Shown here: positions 1 to 6,208 of the stretch, piece by piece
Layout of the letters: every line of letters starts with the position of its first letter
Numbering within the stretch: the stretch's first letter is position 1
Assembly (NCBI GenBank): GCA_028709105.1
Contig: JAQVYD010000045.1
Location: 1-9,388, forward strand
Source of the DNA: Clostridia bacterium
Lineage (GTDB): Bacteria; Bacillota; Peptococcia; DRI-13; DTU073
Direction: 5' to 3'
Length of the DNA stretch: 9,388 nucleotides
The notes under the pieces: model-generated
Databases searched by the model: none
What the model was told of the DNA's origin: nothing
Seen by the model: the letters and a program-made list of their open reading frames with translations, nothing else
Position numbers and translations under genes: made by a program

Positions 1-111
1 TGCTCCCGCTTCTGCTGCCCTCTTAATCTTGTCCGCACTGATTGATGGTGTCGCTGAAGCCACTAACACCGGGTTGTTTAGTTTTAATCCCGCAAATTCT
101 ACTTTTGGCAT
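1..111 (-). CDS. Dihydroorotate dehydrogenase / PreA-like protein, N-terminal fragment (cut by window edge)
   Basis: Thirty-seven codons run from an ATG at 111-109 to the left edge of the window. The peptide begins MPKVEFAGLKLNNPVLVASA and continues through a Ser-Ala-Asp-Lys-Ile stretch to an Ala-Glu-Ala-Gly-Ala end. This matches the opening beta strand and Asn-Pro-Val loop of class 1 dihydroorotate dehydrogenase-fold flavoproteins, and is closest in my reading to the PreA subunit of NAD-dependent dihydropyrimidine dehydrogenase. That family reduces or oxidises a pyrimidine-like ring using FMN and Fe-S clusters in the cytoplasm; neither site is visible in this fragment. An AGGGAGG ribosome binding site lies 7-8 bases before the ATG. 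The gene starts 39 bp after the dehydrogenase stop with no terminator between, so the two probably share an mRNA. A true dihydroorotate dehydrogenase or another FMN enzyme of the fold is possible. Confidence 0.75.
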   Translation of the reverse strand, partial: MPKVEFAGLKLNNPVLVASATPSISADKIKRAAEAGA

Positions 112-150
112 TTTCTTTCCTCCCTTTCTTTTTATAACGACGTTAAATTT

Positions 151-1146
151 CTATAATTTAGAAATACGTTTTTCCCAGAAAGGCAATACTTCCGGGTTTA
201 ACACATGCAAAGGAATATCTCCCTTCATGATCGCATTCACTTGTGCTACCGTTGTGTCCCTAGTCTTTAAAGAGGCTTCTTTCGTAAACCAAGCGACATG
301 AGGAGTAATTATTACATTATCCAAACCAATTAAAGGATTACCTTCCTCAGGAGGCTCGAAACCCAACACATCTAAAGCTGCCCCTGCTATTTTCCTTTGC
401 TGCAAAACCTTGGCCAAGGCTTCCTCATCAATAATCCCGCCACGTGCAACATTAATTAAATAGGCATTTTCCTTCATTAAGCCTAATTCCTTAGCACCAA
501 TAAGCTTCCGCGTATCCTTTCTGAGAGAGGTATGAATTGTCACAAAATCGGATTTCTGAAGAAGCTCCTCTAAAGAAACGAGTTCGGCACCTACTGAAGC
601 AGCGGCAAAACGTCCGGCATGAGGACTATAGCCTAGAATATTCATCCCCAGCCCCTTAGCTCTGACCGCAACCTCCCGGCCGGTTTTGCCCAGCCCGATA
701 ATTCCCAAGGTCTTCCCGAAAAACTCCACACCACCTAAGCGAGCACGTTCACTCCATTTCCCGTCCAATACGGCCTGAACACCTTTCGGGATTTGCCTAA
801 CCAGAGCAAACATCATTCCGATGGCATATTCGGCTACCGCAATGATACAAAAATCCGGATTATTACAAACGATAACCCCACAATCTGTTGCCGCCTCGAT
901 GTCTGCATAATCAACACCAATCGAAGTACAGACCACAGCTCGTAACTTTTTGCCCTCTTCCAGAATCTTCCTCGTTACTAAAACATCTACGTCTGCCTGA
1001 AGCACATCTACCTCTGCTATTTTTTCTAAAATCTCTGCTTCAGATAGGGCCTCCTTCTTCCCCTCAACTCCTACGACTGTTAACAAATCCTTAAAAGCCT
1101 GTTTTTCCCAGTTAATTGAGCCAAAGGGTTTTAATAATACTGCCAT
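151..1146 (-). CDS. D-isomer-specific 2-hydroxyacid dehydrogenase
   Basis: A complete 331-residue cytoplasmic oxidoreductase that interconverts a 2-keto acid and a D-2-hydroxy acid with a nicotinamide cofactor. The length is normal for the family. The substrate domain occupies about residues 1-100 and 290-331, and the Rossmann domain about 101-289. The nucleotide loop GLGKTG is at 151-156. The catalytic triad is intact: Arg235 in NVARGG, Glu264 in GFEPP and His283 in TPH. The residue ending Rossmann strand 2, usually Asp in NAD-dependent members, appears to be Ser174 in GYSPHAGR, with Arg179 nearby; this hints at NADP(H) use but is inference. The ATG at 1146 has an AAAGGAGGAG site five bases upstream. 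A sigma-54 promoter lies ahead and a PreA-like gene follows, so it likely belongs to an inducible catabolic operon. Specific names such as phosphoglycerate or hydroxypyruvate reductase are not justified. Confidence 0.93.
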   Translation of the reverse strand: MAVLLKPFGSINWEKQAFKDLLTVVGVEGKKEALSEAEILEKIAEVDVLQADVDVLVTRKILEEGKKLRAVVCTSIGVDYADIEAATDCGVIVCNNPDFCIIAVAEYAIGMMFALVRQIPKGVQAVLDGKWSERARLGGVEFFGKTLGIIGLGKTGREVAVRAKGLGMNILGYSPHAGRFAAASVGAELVSLEELLQKSDFVTIHTSLRKDTRKLIGAKELGLMKENAYLINVARGGIIDEEALAKVLQQRKIAGAALDVLGFEPPEEGNPLIGLDNVIITPHVAWFTKEASLKTRDTTVAQVNAIMKGDIPLHVLNPEVLPFWEKRISKL

Positions 1147-1187
1147 ACAAACTCCTCCTTTCTATAATTTTTTTTGTTGTTCATTTT

Positions 1188-1210
1188 GTCAGTATCTCAT
1201 TAATACTGAC
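1188..1210 (-). other. Leader hairpin upstream of the dehydrogenase gene
   Basis: A perfect 8-bp inverted repeat, GTCAGTAT at 1188-1195 and ATACTGAC at 1203-1210, encloses a 7-base loop. It lies inside the predicted 5' leader of the dehydrogenase mRNA, between the sigma-54 promoter and the ribosome binding site. A second short dyad, GGGGT-TT-ACCCC at 1228-1239, is near the predicted transcript start. Neither stem is followed by a U-run on the minus strand, so a terminator is unlikely. An mRNA stability element or an operator is possible; the role is unknown. Confidence 0.4.
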
Positions 1211-1252
1211 TGCTTATTATTTAAAACGGGGTTTACCCCTATCCTTATTAAT

Positions 1253-1269
1253 AAGCAAAAATCATGCCG
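1253..1269 (-). promoter_or_regulatory. Sigma-54 (-24/-12) promoter of the dehydrogenase/PreA-like operon
   Basis: Read on the minus strand, the site is CGGCATGATTTTTGCTT. The -24 GG (1268-1267) and the -12 GC (1256-1255) are separated by exactly ten bases, the invariant spacing for RpoN promoters. The flanks GGCA and TTTGC also match the consensus TGGCAC-N5-TTGCA apart from the first T and the C after GGCA. Initiation would fall near 1243, giving a leader of about 97 bases before the ATG at 1146. The gene directly upstream encodes a sigma-54 activator, which strongly supports the call. Confidence 0.75.
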
Positions 1270-1303
1270 TTCACCGTCCCCTTGCTTTTAGCTTCTGTCT
1301 CCC

Positions 1304-1327
1304 AGCTTAACAAAGCTATCTTAAGCT
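1304..1327. promoter_or_regulatory. Candidate activator-binding dyad AGCTTAA-N10-TTAAGCT
   Basis: Two perfect 7-bp inverted arms lie at 1304-1310 and 1321-1327. The centre is about 70 bp upstream of the predicted sigma-54 transcript start, within the range used by enhancer-binding proteins. The sequence is AT-rich, so a chance palindrome is a real alternative. The link to the adjacent activator is inference from position only. Confidence 0.3.
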
Positions 1328-1375
1328 TATTAAAGAAACAAAGTAATAAACTGCCGGTAAAGCATAACTAACCGT

Positions 1376-1408
1376 AAAAAGAAAAAAGCTGCAAGATATT
1401 GCAGCTTT
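1376..1408 (-). terminator. Intrinsic terminator of the sigma-54 activator gene
   Basis: A perfect 10-bp stem has arms at 1385-1394 and 1399-1408 and a 4-base loop (GATA on the plus strand). Reading the minus strand, the second arm GCAGCTTT runs into TTTCTTTTT, giving a long U-tract interrupted by one C. This is a textbook rho-independent terminator, about 76 bases past the activator stop. It separates activator transcription from the sigma-54-driven operon downstream. Confidence 0.85.
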
Positions 1409-1411
1409 AAG

Positions 1412-1448
1412 GTGAATCAGATTTTACTCATCCTGACAAACGATTCAC
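1412..1448. promoter_or_regulatory. Candidate upstream activator dyad GTGAATC-N23-GATTCAC
   Basis: Perfect 7-bp inverted arms lie at 1412-1418 and 1442-1448, with centres 30 bp apart, close to three helical turns. The pair is roughly 170-205 bp upstream of the predicted sigma-54 start, a usual distance for upstream activator sites. It lies between the activator stop and its terminator, so it could instead form a 3' UTR stem. The function is inferred from position. Confidence 0.35.
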
Positions 1449-1484
1449 TTCTGACTCAAACGGGAACTTTAAACTCTCGTCAAC

Positions 1485-3497
1485 CTAATTAATATCATAT
1501 TTTTTAAACTTCCTCACAACTGAAGATTGACTTATTCCCAAAGCATTAGCCACCTTACGTGTGCTTTTATAAAAATGGAAGGCTTCTCTCAGATGTCTTT
1601 CCTCAACCTTTTCTAGGGCATTATTCAAATCCCAGTTATGAGTAAGACGTTCTTCCTCTTCCTCGCCATTCCTCACCATAGTTTGAGACCAATGAAAATA
1701 GGCATCCTGCAGAGGCTTGGGCAGCATCTCCAGCCCAATAATAGATTGTTCTAACATCACAACCAATCTTTCAATAACATGCTGCAGTTCCCTTACATTA
1801 CCAGGCCACTCATAGGCTAAAAAAGCATCAAATGCTTCGGGGCTAAAAGCTTTTTCAACTCCTAACGGTTCGCTATATTTTTTTAAAAAGTGAGTAGCCA
1901 GCGGTAAAATATCATTAGGGCGATCCTTCAGGGGAGGAATTTCCAGAGGAATAACCATTAAACGATAATATAAATCGCGACGAAAAGTCCCATTTTCCAC
2001 CATCTGTGTAAGATCCCTGTTGGTTGCCGCTACAATACGGGCATCCACCTTGATCTTTTTCGTACCCCCAATACGCATGAAACTCCTATCCTGAAAAACA
2101 TCTAAAAACTTGGCCTGAAGGGTTAAAGGAATCTCCGCAATCTCATCAAGAAAAATCGTCCCGCCTTCAGCAAGCTCAAGTAAACCATATTTTCCTTCAT
2201 TACTTGCTCCGGTAAAAGCCCCTTTTTCATACCCAAAAAGCTCAGCTTCAATCAGACTTTCCGGTATAGCAGCACAATTTAACTTCATGAATGGAAATTT
2301 CGCTCTGGGGCTCATTTTGTGAACTACCTTTGCCAAAACATCCTTACCTACACCAGTCTGACCAAGAATTAAAATAGTGGAATCAGTGCCGGCAGCCTTA
2401 GAAGCTGCATAAAGAACCTTCTTCATCTGGTAACTTTCTGCAATTACTCCTTCCGCATGTACCTGATCCTGACACAACGCATTAATCTCCTCCTCATATT
2501 TTTGCACCTTAACCTCAGCTTGCTCCAAACGCTCCCTTAAATTTAAAAGTTCAGTTATATCACGCGAATTACTTACCACCATGACCACATCATTGTTTTC
2601 ATCAAAGATAGGAGTAGACGTAACTAGCATTTTCCGTTTTTTACTAGTATTCTGAATAAAAGTAATGGGTCTTTTTTCTTTCAATATTTTCGGAAAAGCA
2701 GAAGGCCAAAATGTTCCCGCTGCTACTAAATCTTGCACATTCTTACCGACTAAAGACTTAGAAGTATACCCATATAATCTTTGAAAAGCCAAATTACTAG
2801 CTTTGATCGTCTTCCCTTCCGCATCAGTTACATATAATTCATCGAACGAAGAATCAAAAACCTCTTCTAGCTGATGGTTAAGCAACCTTGTTTTTTGTAA
2901 TTCTTGTTTTAAACAAACCTTTTCCGTTTCCTCAGTAATAAAATAAATCTTATGACAACAGAGACTCTTTTGAGAAAGGGAAGTCCTAGCTAATTTCAAA
3001 TTAAACTCTCTCACCAAAAAATAACGCTCAGCTATCTTCGCCCTAAACACTATCCCATTACTAACATTACCGGGTTCATTAGGAATTATTTTCCCCTTTT
3101 TATTATACAAACGCGAAAAAATATCAGGTTCCCTGCTCCCCTGAACACCCCCTTTTTCCTGTTTTCTTTCGGAAGGCACATCTTGGTTAGTTCCATCAAA
3201 AAGCACATCATTAAACAAATCAACAACAGAAGTATTCAAAGTTACTTGTTTACCTAAAAAAGCCGAGCACGTTTCATTACAAGCAACAACCAGATTCTCG
3301 GAATTAACTAAAAGAACTCCGATTCCCTTGCTTTTCCAAAGGCCTTCAATAATAGTCATCCAATATTTCTTTTCGGGTAAAGACATCGTATTTAGTGCCG
3401 GACTAATTATATCCACCCTAGTACCTCCCATATAATGGTTCATCATCATATTTCCTAGTAATTCGCGATACTTCTTATAGTGATAATATTTCCACAC
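1485..3497 (-). CDS. Sigma-54-dependent transcriptional activator, PAS-PAS-AAA+-HTH
   Basis: A 670-residue enhancer-binding protein that uses ATP hydrolysis to open sigma-54 promoters. Two PAS-like sensor regions lie at about 50-175 and 210-318, followed by a short coiled coil (about 316-345) and the AAA+ module at about 350-585. Visible AAA+ motifs are Walker A GQTGVGKD at 379-386, the sigma-54 contact loop GAFTGA at 426-431, Walker B TIFLDE at 447-452 and the arginine-finger region FRRDLYYRL at 505-513. A Fis/TyrR-type helix-turn-helix ends the protein (about 645-668, ALGISQSSVVRKFKKY). All catalytic motifs are intact. There is no receiver domain, so it probably senses a small molecule rather than a kinase signal. 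The GTG at 3497 has AGGAG eleven bases upstream. A GTG at 3416, with GGGAGG seven bases upstream, is a better-spaced alternative giving 643 residues. It probably controls the dehydrogenase operon that follows. Confidence 0.95.
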   Translation of the reverse strand: MWKYYHYKKYRELLGNMMMNHYMGGTRVDIISPALNTMSLPEKKYWMTIIEGLWKSKGIGVLLVNSENLVVACNETCSAFLGKQVTLNTSVVDLFNDVLFDGTNQDVPSERKQEKGGVQGSREPDIFSRLYNKKGKIIPNEPGNVSNGIVFRAKIAERYFLVREFNLKLARTSLSQKSLCCHKIYFITEETEKVCLKQELQKTRLLNHQLEEVFDSSFDELYVTDAEGKTIKASNLAFQRLYGYTSKSLVGKNVQDLVAAGTFWPSAFPKILKEKRPITFIQNTSKKRKMLVTSTPIFDENNDVVMVVSNSRDITELLNLRERLEQAEVKVQKYEEEINALCQDQVHAEGVIAESYQMKKVLYAASKAAGTDSTILILGQTGVGKDVLAKVVHKMSPRAKFPFMKLNCAAIPESLIEAELFGYEKGAFTGASNEGKYGLLELAEGGTIFLDEIAEIPLTLQAKFLDVFQDRSFMRIGGTKKIKVDARIVAATNRDLTQMVENGTFRRDLYYRLMVIPLEIPPLKDRPNDILPLATHFLKKYSEPLGVEKAFSPEAFDAFLAYEWPGNVRELQHVIERLVVMLEQSIIGLEMLPKPLQDAYFHWSQTMVRNGEEEEERLTHNWDLNNALEKVEERHLREAFHFYKSTRKVANALGISQSSVVRKFKKYDIN
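3424..3429 (-). promoter_or_regulatory. Internal ribosome binding site suggesting a shorter start for the activator
   Basis: GGGAGG on the minus strand sits seven bases before an in-frame GTG at 3416-3414. This is stronger and better spaced than the AGGAG at 3513-3509 that serves the GTG at 3497. The 27 residues between the two starts are unusually rich in Tyr, Met, Lys and Asn and match no domain, so the shorter form is credible. Confidence 0.4.
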
Positions 3498-3630
3498 GAT
3501 TTTTATATCTCCTGCATTTCTAAGTATAATATCTGAACTTTTTTATTCTTTTCTTTTACCCCGTGCCCATTGTGTCTATTCTCGCACTATTCACCCTTTT
3601 CAGTTATTGATGTTCAAACTACTCCTCCGC

Positions 3631-4512
3631 TTATTCCTTTTTAAATAATCTTTTTAGAAACAACAAATCACAAGCGACAATTACTAAAAAAAGACCGATA
3701 TAAGTAGCAACCGCTCCTCCTTGCGCCTCGAACCAAGAGGAAAACACTGCCAAAACGATAACCAGAACCAACTGTAACAAAATAAAAACAACCAGTTTCT
3801 TGCCTCTCGCAGAATTCTTTTTTTCTTTTGCTTTAATAACTAAACCTTCCTCTTCTCCTGCGTCTTCTTTCTCAAACGACTTTCCTTGTTTTGGCGGGAG
3901 ATTAGACTCAAGCTGGAAAACTTTAGCCCCTGCCTTCATCTGTTTTCCCTTTTTCTGAACAGAGTATTTTATTTTTTTAAGCTGCTCCCGAAAACCTTTT
4001 AGATTAAAAAACTGCTCTTCACTATAATCTACTAAACTTTTAGGGAAATCCTCACAGGAAGGAATTATTCTTTTCAATAATTCCCTAAAATTCTCATGAG
4101 CGTCTCCCGGCAATTTCGCAGGAAGATAGACAAGGGATACTTCCTGAGTCGTAGGGGTTAAATAAATGTAATCCTGCTGCAGAAGAAAACTAGTGGCATA
4201 AAAAAGATAGTTTTTACTTTCCGTAAGAATCCCCACAATCGTGTCCAAAACCTTAATGACCTCACCACTAGTCATTGCTTCTCTTTCCAAATAATAACGA
4301 AGAGGAGCTCGCGAATTTAACCGATAATAAAGCTTTGTTTGCTCATTACTCTTTCTTTCTTCTACCGCAAGAAAACACGGATGTGGGTTGCGATTCATTA
4401 TTTCTAACTGATGAGCAATAACTCTTTTTCGGTTATCCAAACTCACCACCAAATAATTCTCCCCCACATCTCTCATTAGGCTAACAGTAAATTCATTTTC
4501 CCCTTGCCACAT
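3631..4512 (-). CDS. DUF6382-like membrane protein of the Tad locus, lacking an FHA domain
   Basis: Residues about 1-180 resemble the DUF6382 domain: an early MRDVGENYLVV strand, the LYYRLNSRAPLRYYLE segment, then DYIYLTP and VSLVYLPAKLP. This domain usually precedes an FHA phosphopeptide-binding domain in Firmicute proteins encoded beside Tad genes. Here it is followed by a charged Lys/Glu-rich linker (about 180-238) and two membrane segments (about 240-261 and 269-287), ending in a basic tail. No FHA domain is present. The bulk of the protein is probably cytoplasmic and anchored by the C-terminal hairpin. I chose the ATG at 4512 (293 residues) because GGAGGAGG ends six bases before it; an ATG at 4518 abuts that site directly. 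It lies 47 bp after the short TadE-like gene and looks like the last gene of the pilus operon. The function is unknown. Confidence 0.8.
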   Translation of the reverse strand: MWQGENEFTVSLMRDVGENYLVVSLDNRKRVIAHQLEIMNRNPHPCFLAVEERKSNEQTKLYYRLNSRAPLRYYLEREAMTSGEVIKVLDTIVGILTESKNYLFYATSFLLQQDYIYLTPTTQEVSLVYLPAKLPGDAHENFRELLKRIIPSCEDFPKSLVDYSEEQFFNLKGFREQLKKIKYSVQKKGKQMKAGAKVFQLESNLPPKQGKSFEKEDAGEEEGLVIKAKEKKNSARGKKLVVFILLQLVLVIVLAVFSSWFEAQGGAVATYIGLFLVIVACDLLFLKRLFKKE

Positions 4513-4518
4513 GACCAT

Positions 4519-4526
4519 CCTCCTCC
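4519..4526 (-). promoter_or_regulatory. Ribosome binding site deciding the start of the DUF6382-like gene
   Basis: GGAGGAGG on the minus strand touches the first ATG (4518-4516) with no spacer but lies six bases before the second in-frame ATG (4512-4510). Normal spacing favours the second ATG, which removes two residues from the longest reading frame. Confidence 0.6.
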
Positions 4527-4559
4527 CGCCATATAATCTTCTTCATTATCTGAAAGCGA

Positions 4560-5132
4560 TTATCCGCTTCCGGTTTTCCCTTGCCGCTTCGCCCAAAATT
4601 CGCTGAGATTGACCTTCTTGCCTACTCTTTCCGCACATTCGACAAGTAAATCCGTATTTCTAATAAATTCCGCCGGCTCAGCAATAATCACTCTTTCTTC
4701 AACCGTAAGCGTTACCGTATTTTTCCCCATAAAAAACCTCTTCAACTGCCCCAGAGGTACTGCTACCTCCTGGGCGATCGCCACTGTGATCTCCTGAGTA
4801 ATTAGTCCACGATGATACTGAACCTCTACCGTTGTCCGTTCCGGTTTTTTTATTGTTTTATCAAGTTGAGTTAAGGCCTCGCCTTCTACCGTTTGCACCC
4901 TTGTTTTTGAATCTGGGGCTAATTCCGTAACATGATGAGCTAAGCCTTGCTGCTGATGCCATTCCTTGGCTGCTCGCTGCGCAAGGGAAGAGGCAGTTTT
5001 CGTTAAAAGCACCCGCTGATACATCAACATAAAAGAAAAACAAAGCAAAAAAAGAATAACGAGAAGTGTTGACATCATAAGAATCGCCTCAATCGTATAA
5101 CTGCCTTGTTCCTTGCTTAAAGTTTTTCGCAT
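4560..5132 (-). CDS. TadE-like pseudopilin (190 aa)
   Basis: A small minor-pilin-like protein of the Tad apparatus. The N-terminus is a short basic leader followed by QGSYTIEA: Gly10 would be the cleavage-site residue and Glu15 is +5, as in type IVb/TadE prepilins. A hydrophobic helix spans about 17-39. The remaining 150 residues are a soluble, probably extracytoplasmic domain without recognisable catalytic motifs; it has one cysteine (in a VECAERV stretch) outside the membrane segment. It lies 41 bp after the longer TadE-like gene and 47 bp before the DUF6382-like gene, consistent with one operon. The ribosome binding site is weak (GGAAGTGAG just before the ATG), which suggests translation assisted by upstream ribosomes. 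It presumably helps assembly or anchoring of the Flp pilus. Confidence 0.82.
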   Translation of the reverse strand: MRKTLSKEQGSYTIEAILMMSTLLVILFLLCFSFMLMYQRVLLTKTASSLAQRAAKEWHQQQGLAHHVTELAPDSKTRVQTVEGEALTQLDKTIKKPERTTVEVQYHRGLITQEITVAIAQEVAVPLGQLKRFFMGKNTVTLTVEERVIIAEPAEFIRNTDLLVECAERVGKKVNLSEFWAKRQGKTGSG

Positions 5133-5173
5133 AATCTCACTTCCACAATAGCTTCTTCTTATTTCCTTTAAAC

Positions 5174-6193
5174 TTACTTAAACAACTCCGGACAACCGGC
5201 ATGTGCACGTAAACCTCTTTTTTCTGCTTCTTCTAAACTTATTTTCCTAACACCTGTTTTATCCTCAAGATACTTACAATTTCGAAAATAGTGATATACC
5301 TTTGTCGGAGAACGACAAAGGTATACATATTCCAGCTCTTCATCCTCTTGCCGATCCTCATTTTTTCCTTCTTGTTTTTTTCTACTATACTGAGCAAAAT
5401 CGATGCCCTCTTCCTCACGATTAGCTGCATAAACCCCATTCCCTCCATACAACCAAGCCCTCTCTACCGCAGTATGGCAAAGCTGTATTTCCTTAAGGGC
5501 TAAAAAAGGCAAAGGAAGCACAGCCTTATATTCTAACTGAATGACCACATCATCTTGGTCAAAATCTACGTCCGGTCTTAATCCGAAATCTCGGTACCAT
5601 AAAACATCCTTTTTATACTGATATTCGGCAAAGCCTTGCGGTAATTCCACCAAAACAAGGTCGATCTTTTCTAAATCAAGCGCATTATTCTGAAGCTGTT
5701 TATCTAAAATTTCTTTAGCTAAACAATACTGACCCACTTCTTTTAAATCAAGATAAGGTTGTAATAAAACCTTCATAAGCAAGCCTTCAACAAGGTTATA
5801 ACAGTCTCCCTCTACTTGATTTTTAATCTTATCCCACATTTTTTCCAAATCCGGTTTTTGCAATTTACCGATTAAGATACTGTCAAGCAGTGATTCCTCA
5901 AGCGTACTTTCTCCGATAGCTTTAATTTTGACAGCCTCATTTTGAAGAAAAGCAGGTAATTGCTCCCCCGCCGCAATCTTATTATCTATTTCTTCATTTA
6001 AAAACCTAAGCGGATAAGCTGCCGCCGCTAACTGTTGCGCGGTCTCTTTGACAGCATGATCCAAAACAATATTAAGACAGGCTATTTTCGTAAAAAAGAG
6101 CAACAGATAAAAGAAACATAAAAACACAGGTAACGCAATACAAGCTTCTACAGTAAGAGACCCTTTGTTTCTTTTTCTGCTCCCCCTCTGCAT
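5174..6193 (-). CDS. Long TadE-like pseudopilin with C-terminal His/Cys putative metal-binding motif (339 aa)
   Basis: The basic leader and KGSLTVEA motif give Gly11 as the likely prepilin cleavage residue and Glu16 at +5, followed by a hydrophobic helix at about 17-40. A long mostly helical middle region leads to LCHTAVERAWLYGG at about 238-251, which resembles the end of the TadE core. After an acidic, Lys-rich linker (about 258-287) comes a distinct module at about 289-336. It contains VYLC, YHYFRNCKYL, ISLEEAEKRGL and HAGC. This pattern matches a short C-terminal module common in Firmicute secreted proteins, where YHxxxxC and a final CxxC probably bind zinc. Here the candidate ligands are His301, Cys306, His331 and Cys334, with Cys293 nearby, so the first Cys of the last pair is replaced by His. 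GGGGGAG lies five bases before the ATG. The gene begins 15 bp after the DUF5702-like stop. Confidence 0.85.
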   Translation of the reverse strand: MQRGSRKRNKGSLTVEACIALPVFLCFFYLLLFFTKIACLNIVLDHAVKETAQQLAAAAYPLRFLNEEIDNKIAAGEQLPAFLQNEAVKIKAIGESTLEESLLDSILIGKLQKPDLEKMWDKIKNQVEGDCYNLVEGLLMKVLLQPYLDLKEVGQYCLAKEILDKQLQNNALDLEKIDLVLVELPQGFAEYQYKKDVLWYRDFGLRPDVDFDQDDVVIQLEYKAVLPLPFLALKEIQLCHTAVERAWLYGGNGVYAANREEEGIDFAQYSRKKQEGKNEDRQEDEELEYVYLCRSPTKVYHYFRNCKYLEDKTGVRKISLEEAEKRGLRAHAGCPELFK

Positions 6194-6208
6194 CTTTGCT
6201 CCCCCTTT

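Noticed and set aside
29..301. Plus-strand open frame of 90 residues at the left edge
   Set aside because: It lies opposite the well-supported PreA-like start and dehydrogenase C-terminus and has no family resemblance or ribosome binding site.
1264..1303. GC-rich stretch with ACCGTCCCC and TGTCTCCC, reminiscent of REP-like repeats of some Clostridia
   Set aside because: Only half-motifs are present, they do not form a clear hairpin, and part of the stretch is explained by the -24 promoter element. A genome-wide repeat search would decide.
888..1310. Two plus-strand open frames opposite the dehydrogenase start and in the intergenic region
   Set aside because: Their peptides are low-complexity, rich in Pro/Leu/Ser, and overlap the dehydrogenase coding strand or the sigma-54 promoter; no plus-strand ribosome binding site is evident.
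3498..3630. Search for a lost FHA domain or small gene between the DUF6382-like gene and the activator
   Set aside because: The 133 bp carries no open frame of useful length, no FHA-like sequence and no convincing hairpin terminator. A TATACT -10-like element near 3525 lacks a recognisable -35, so no promoter is called.
4609..5043. Overlapping frames on both strands within the short TadE-like gene
   Set aside because: They are shifted-frame shadows of the TadE-like gene without ribosome binding sites or recognisable motifs.
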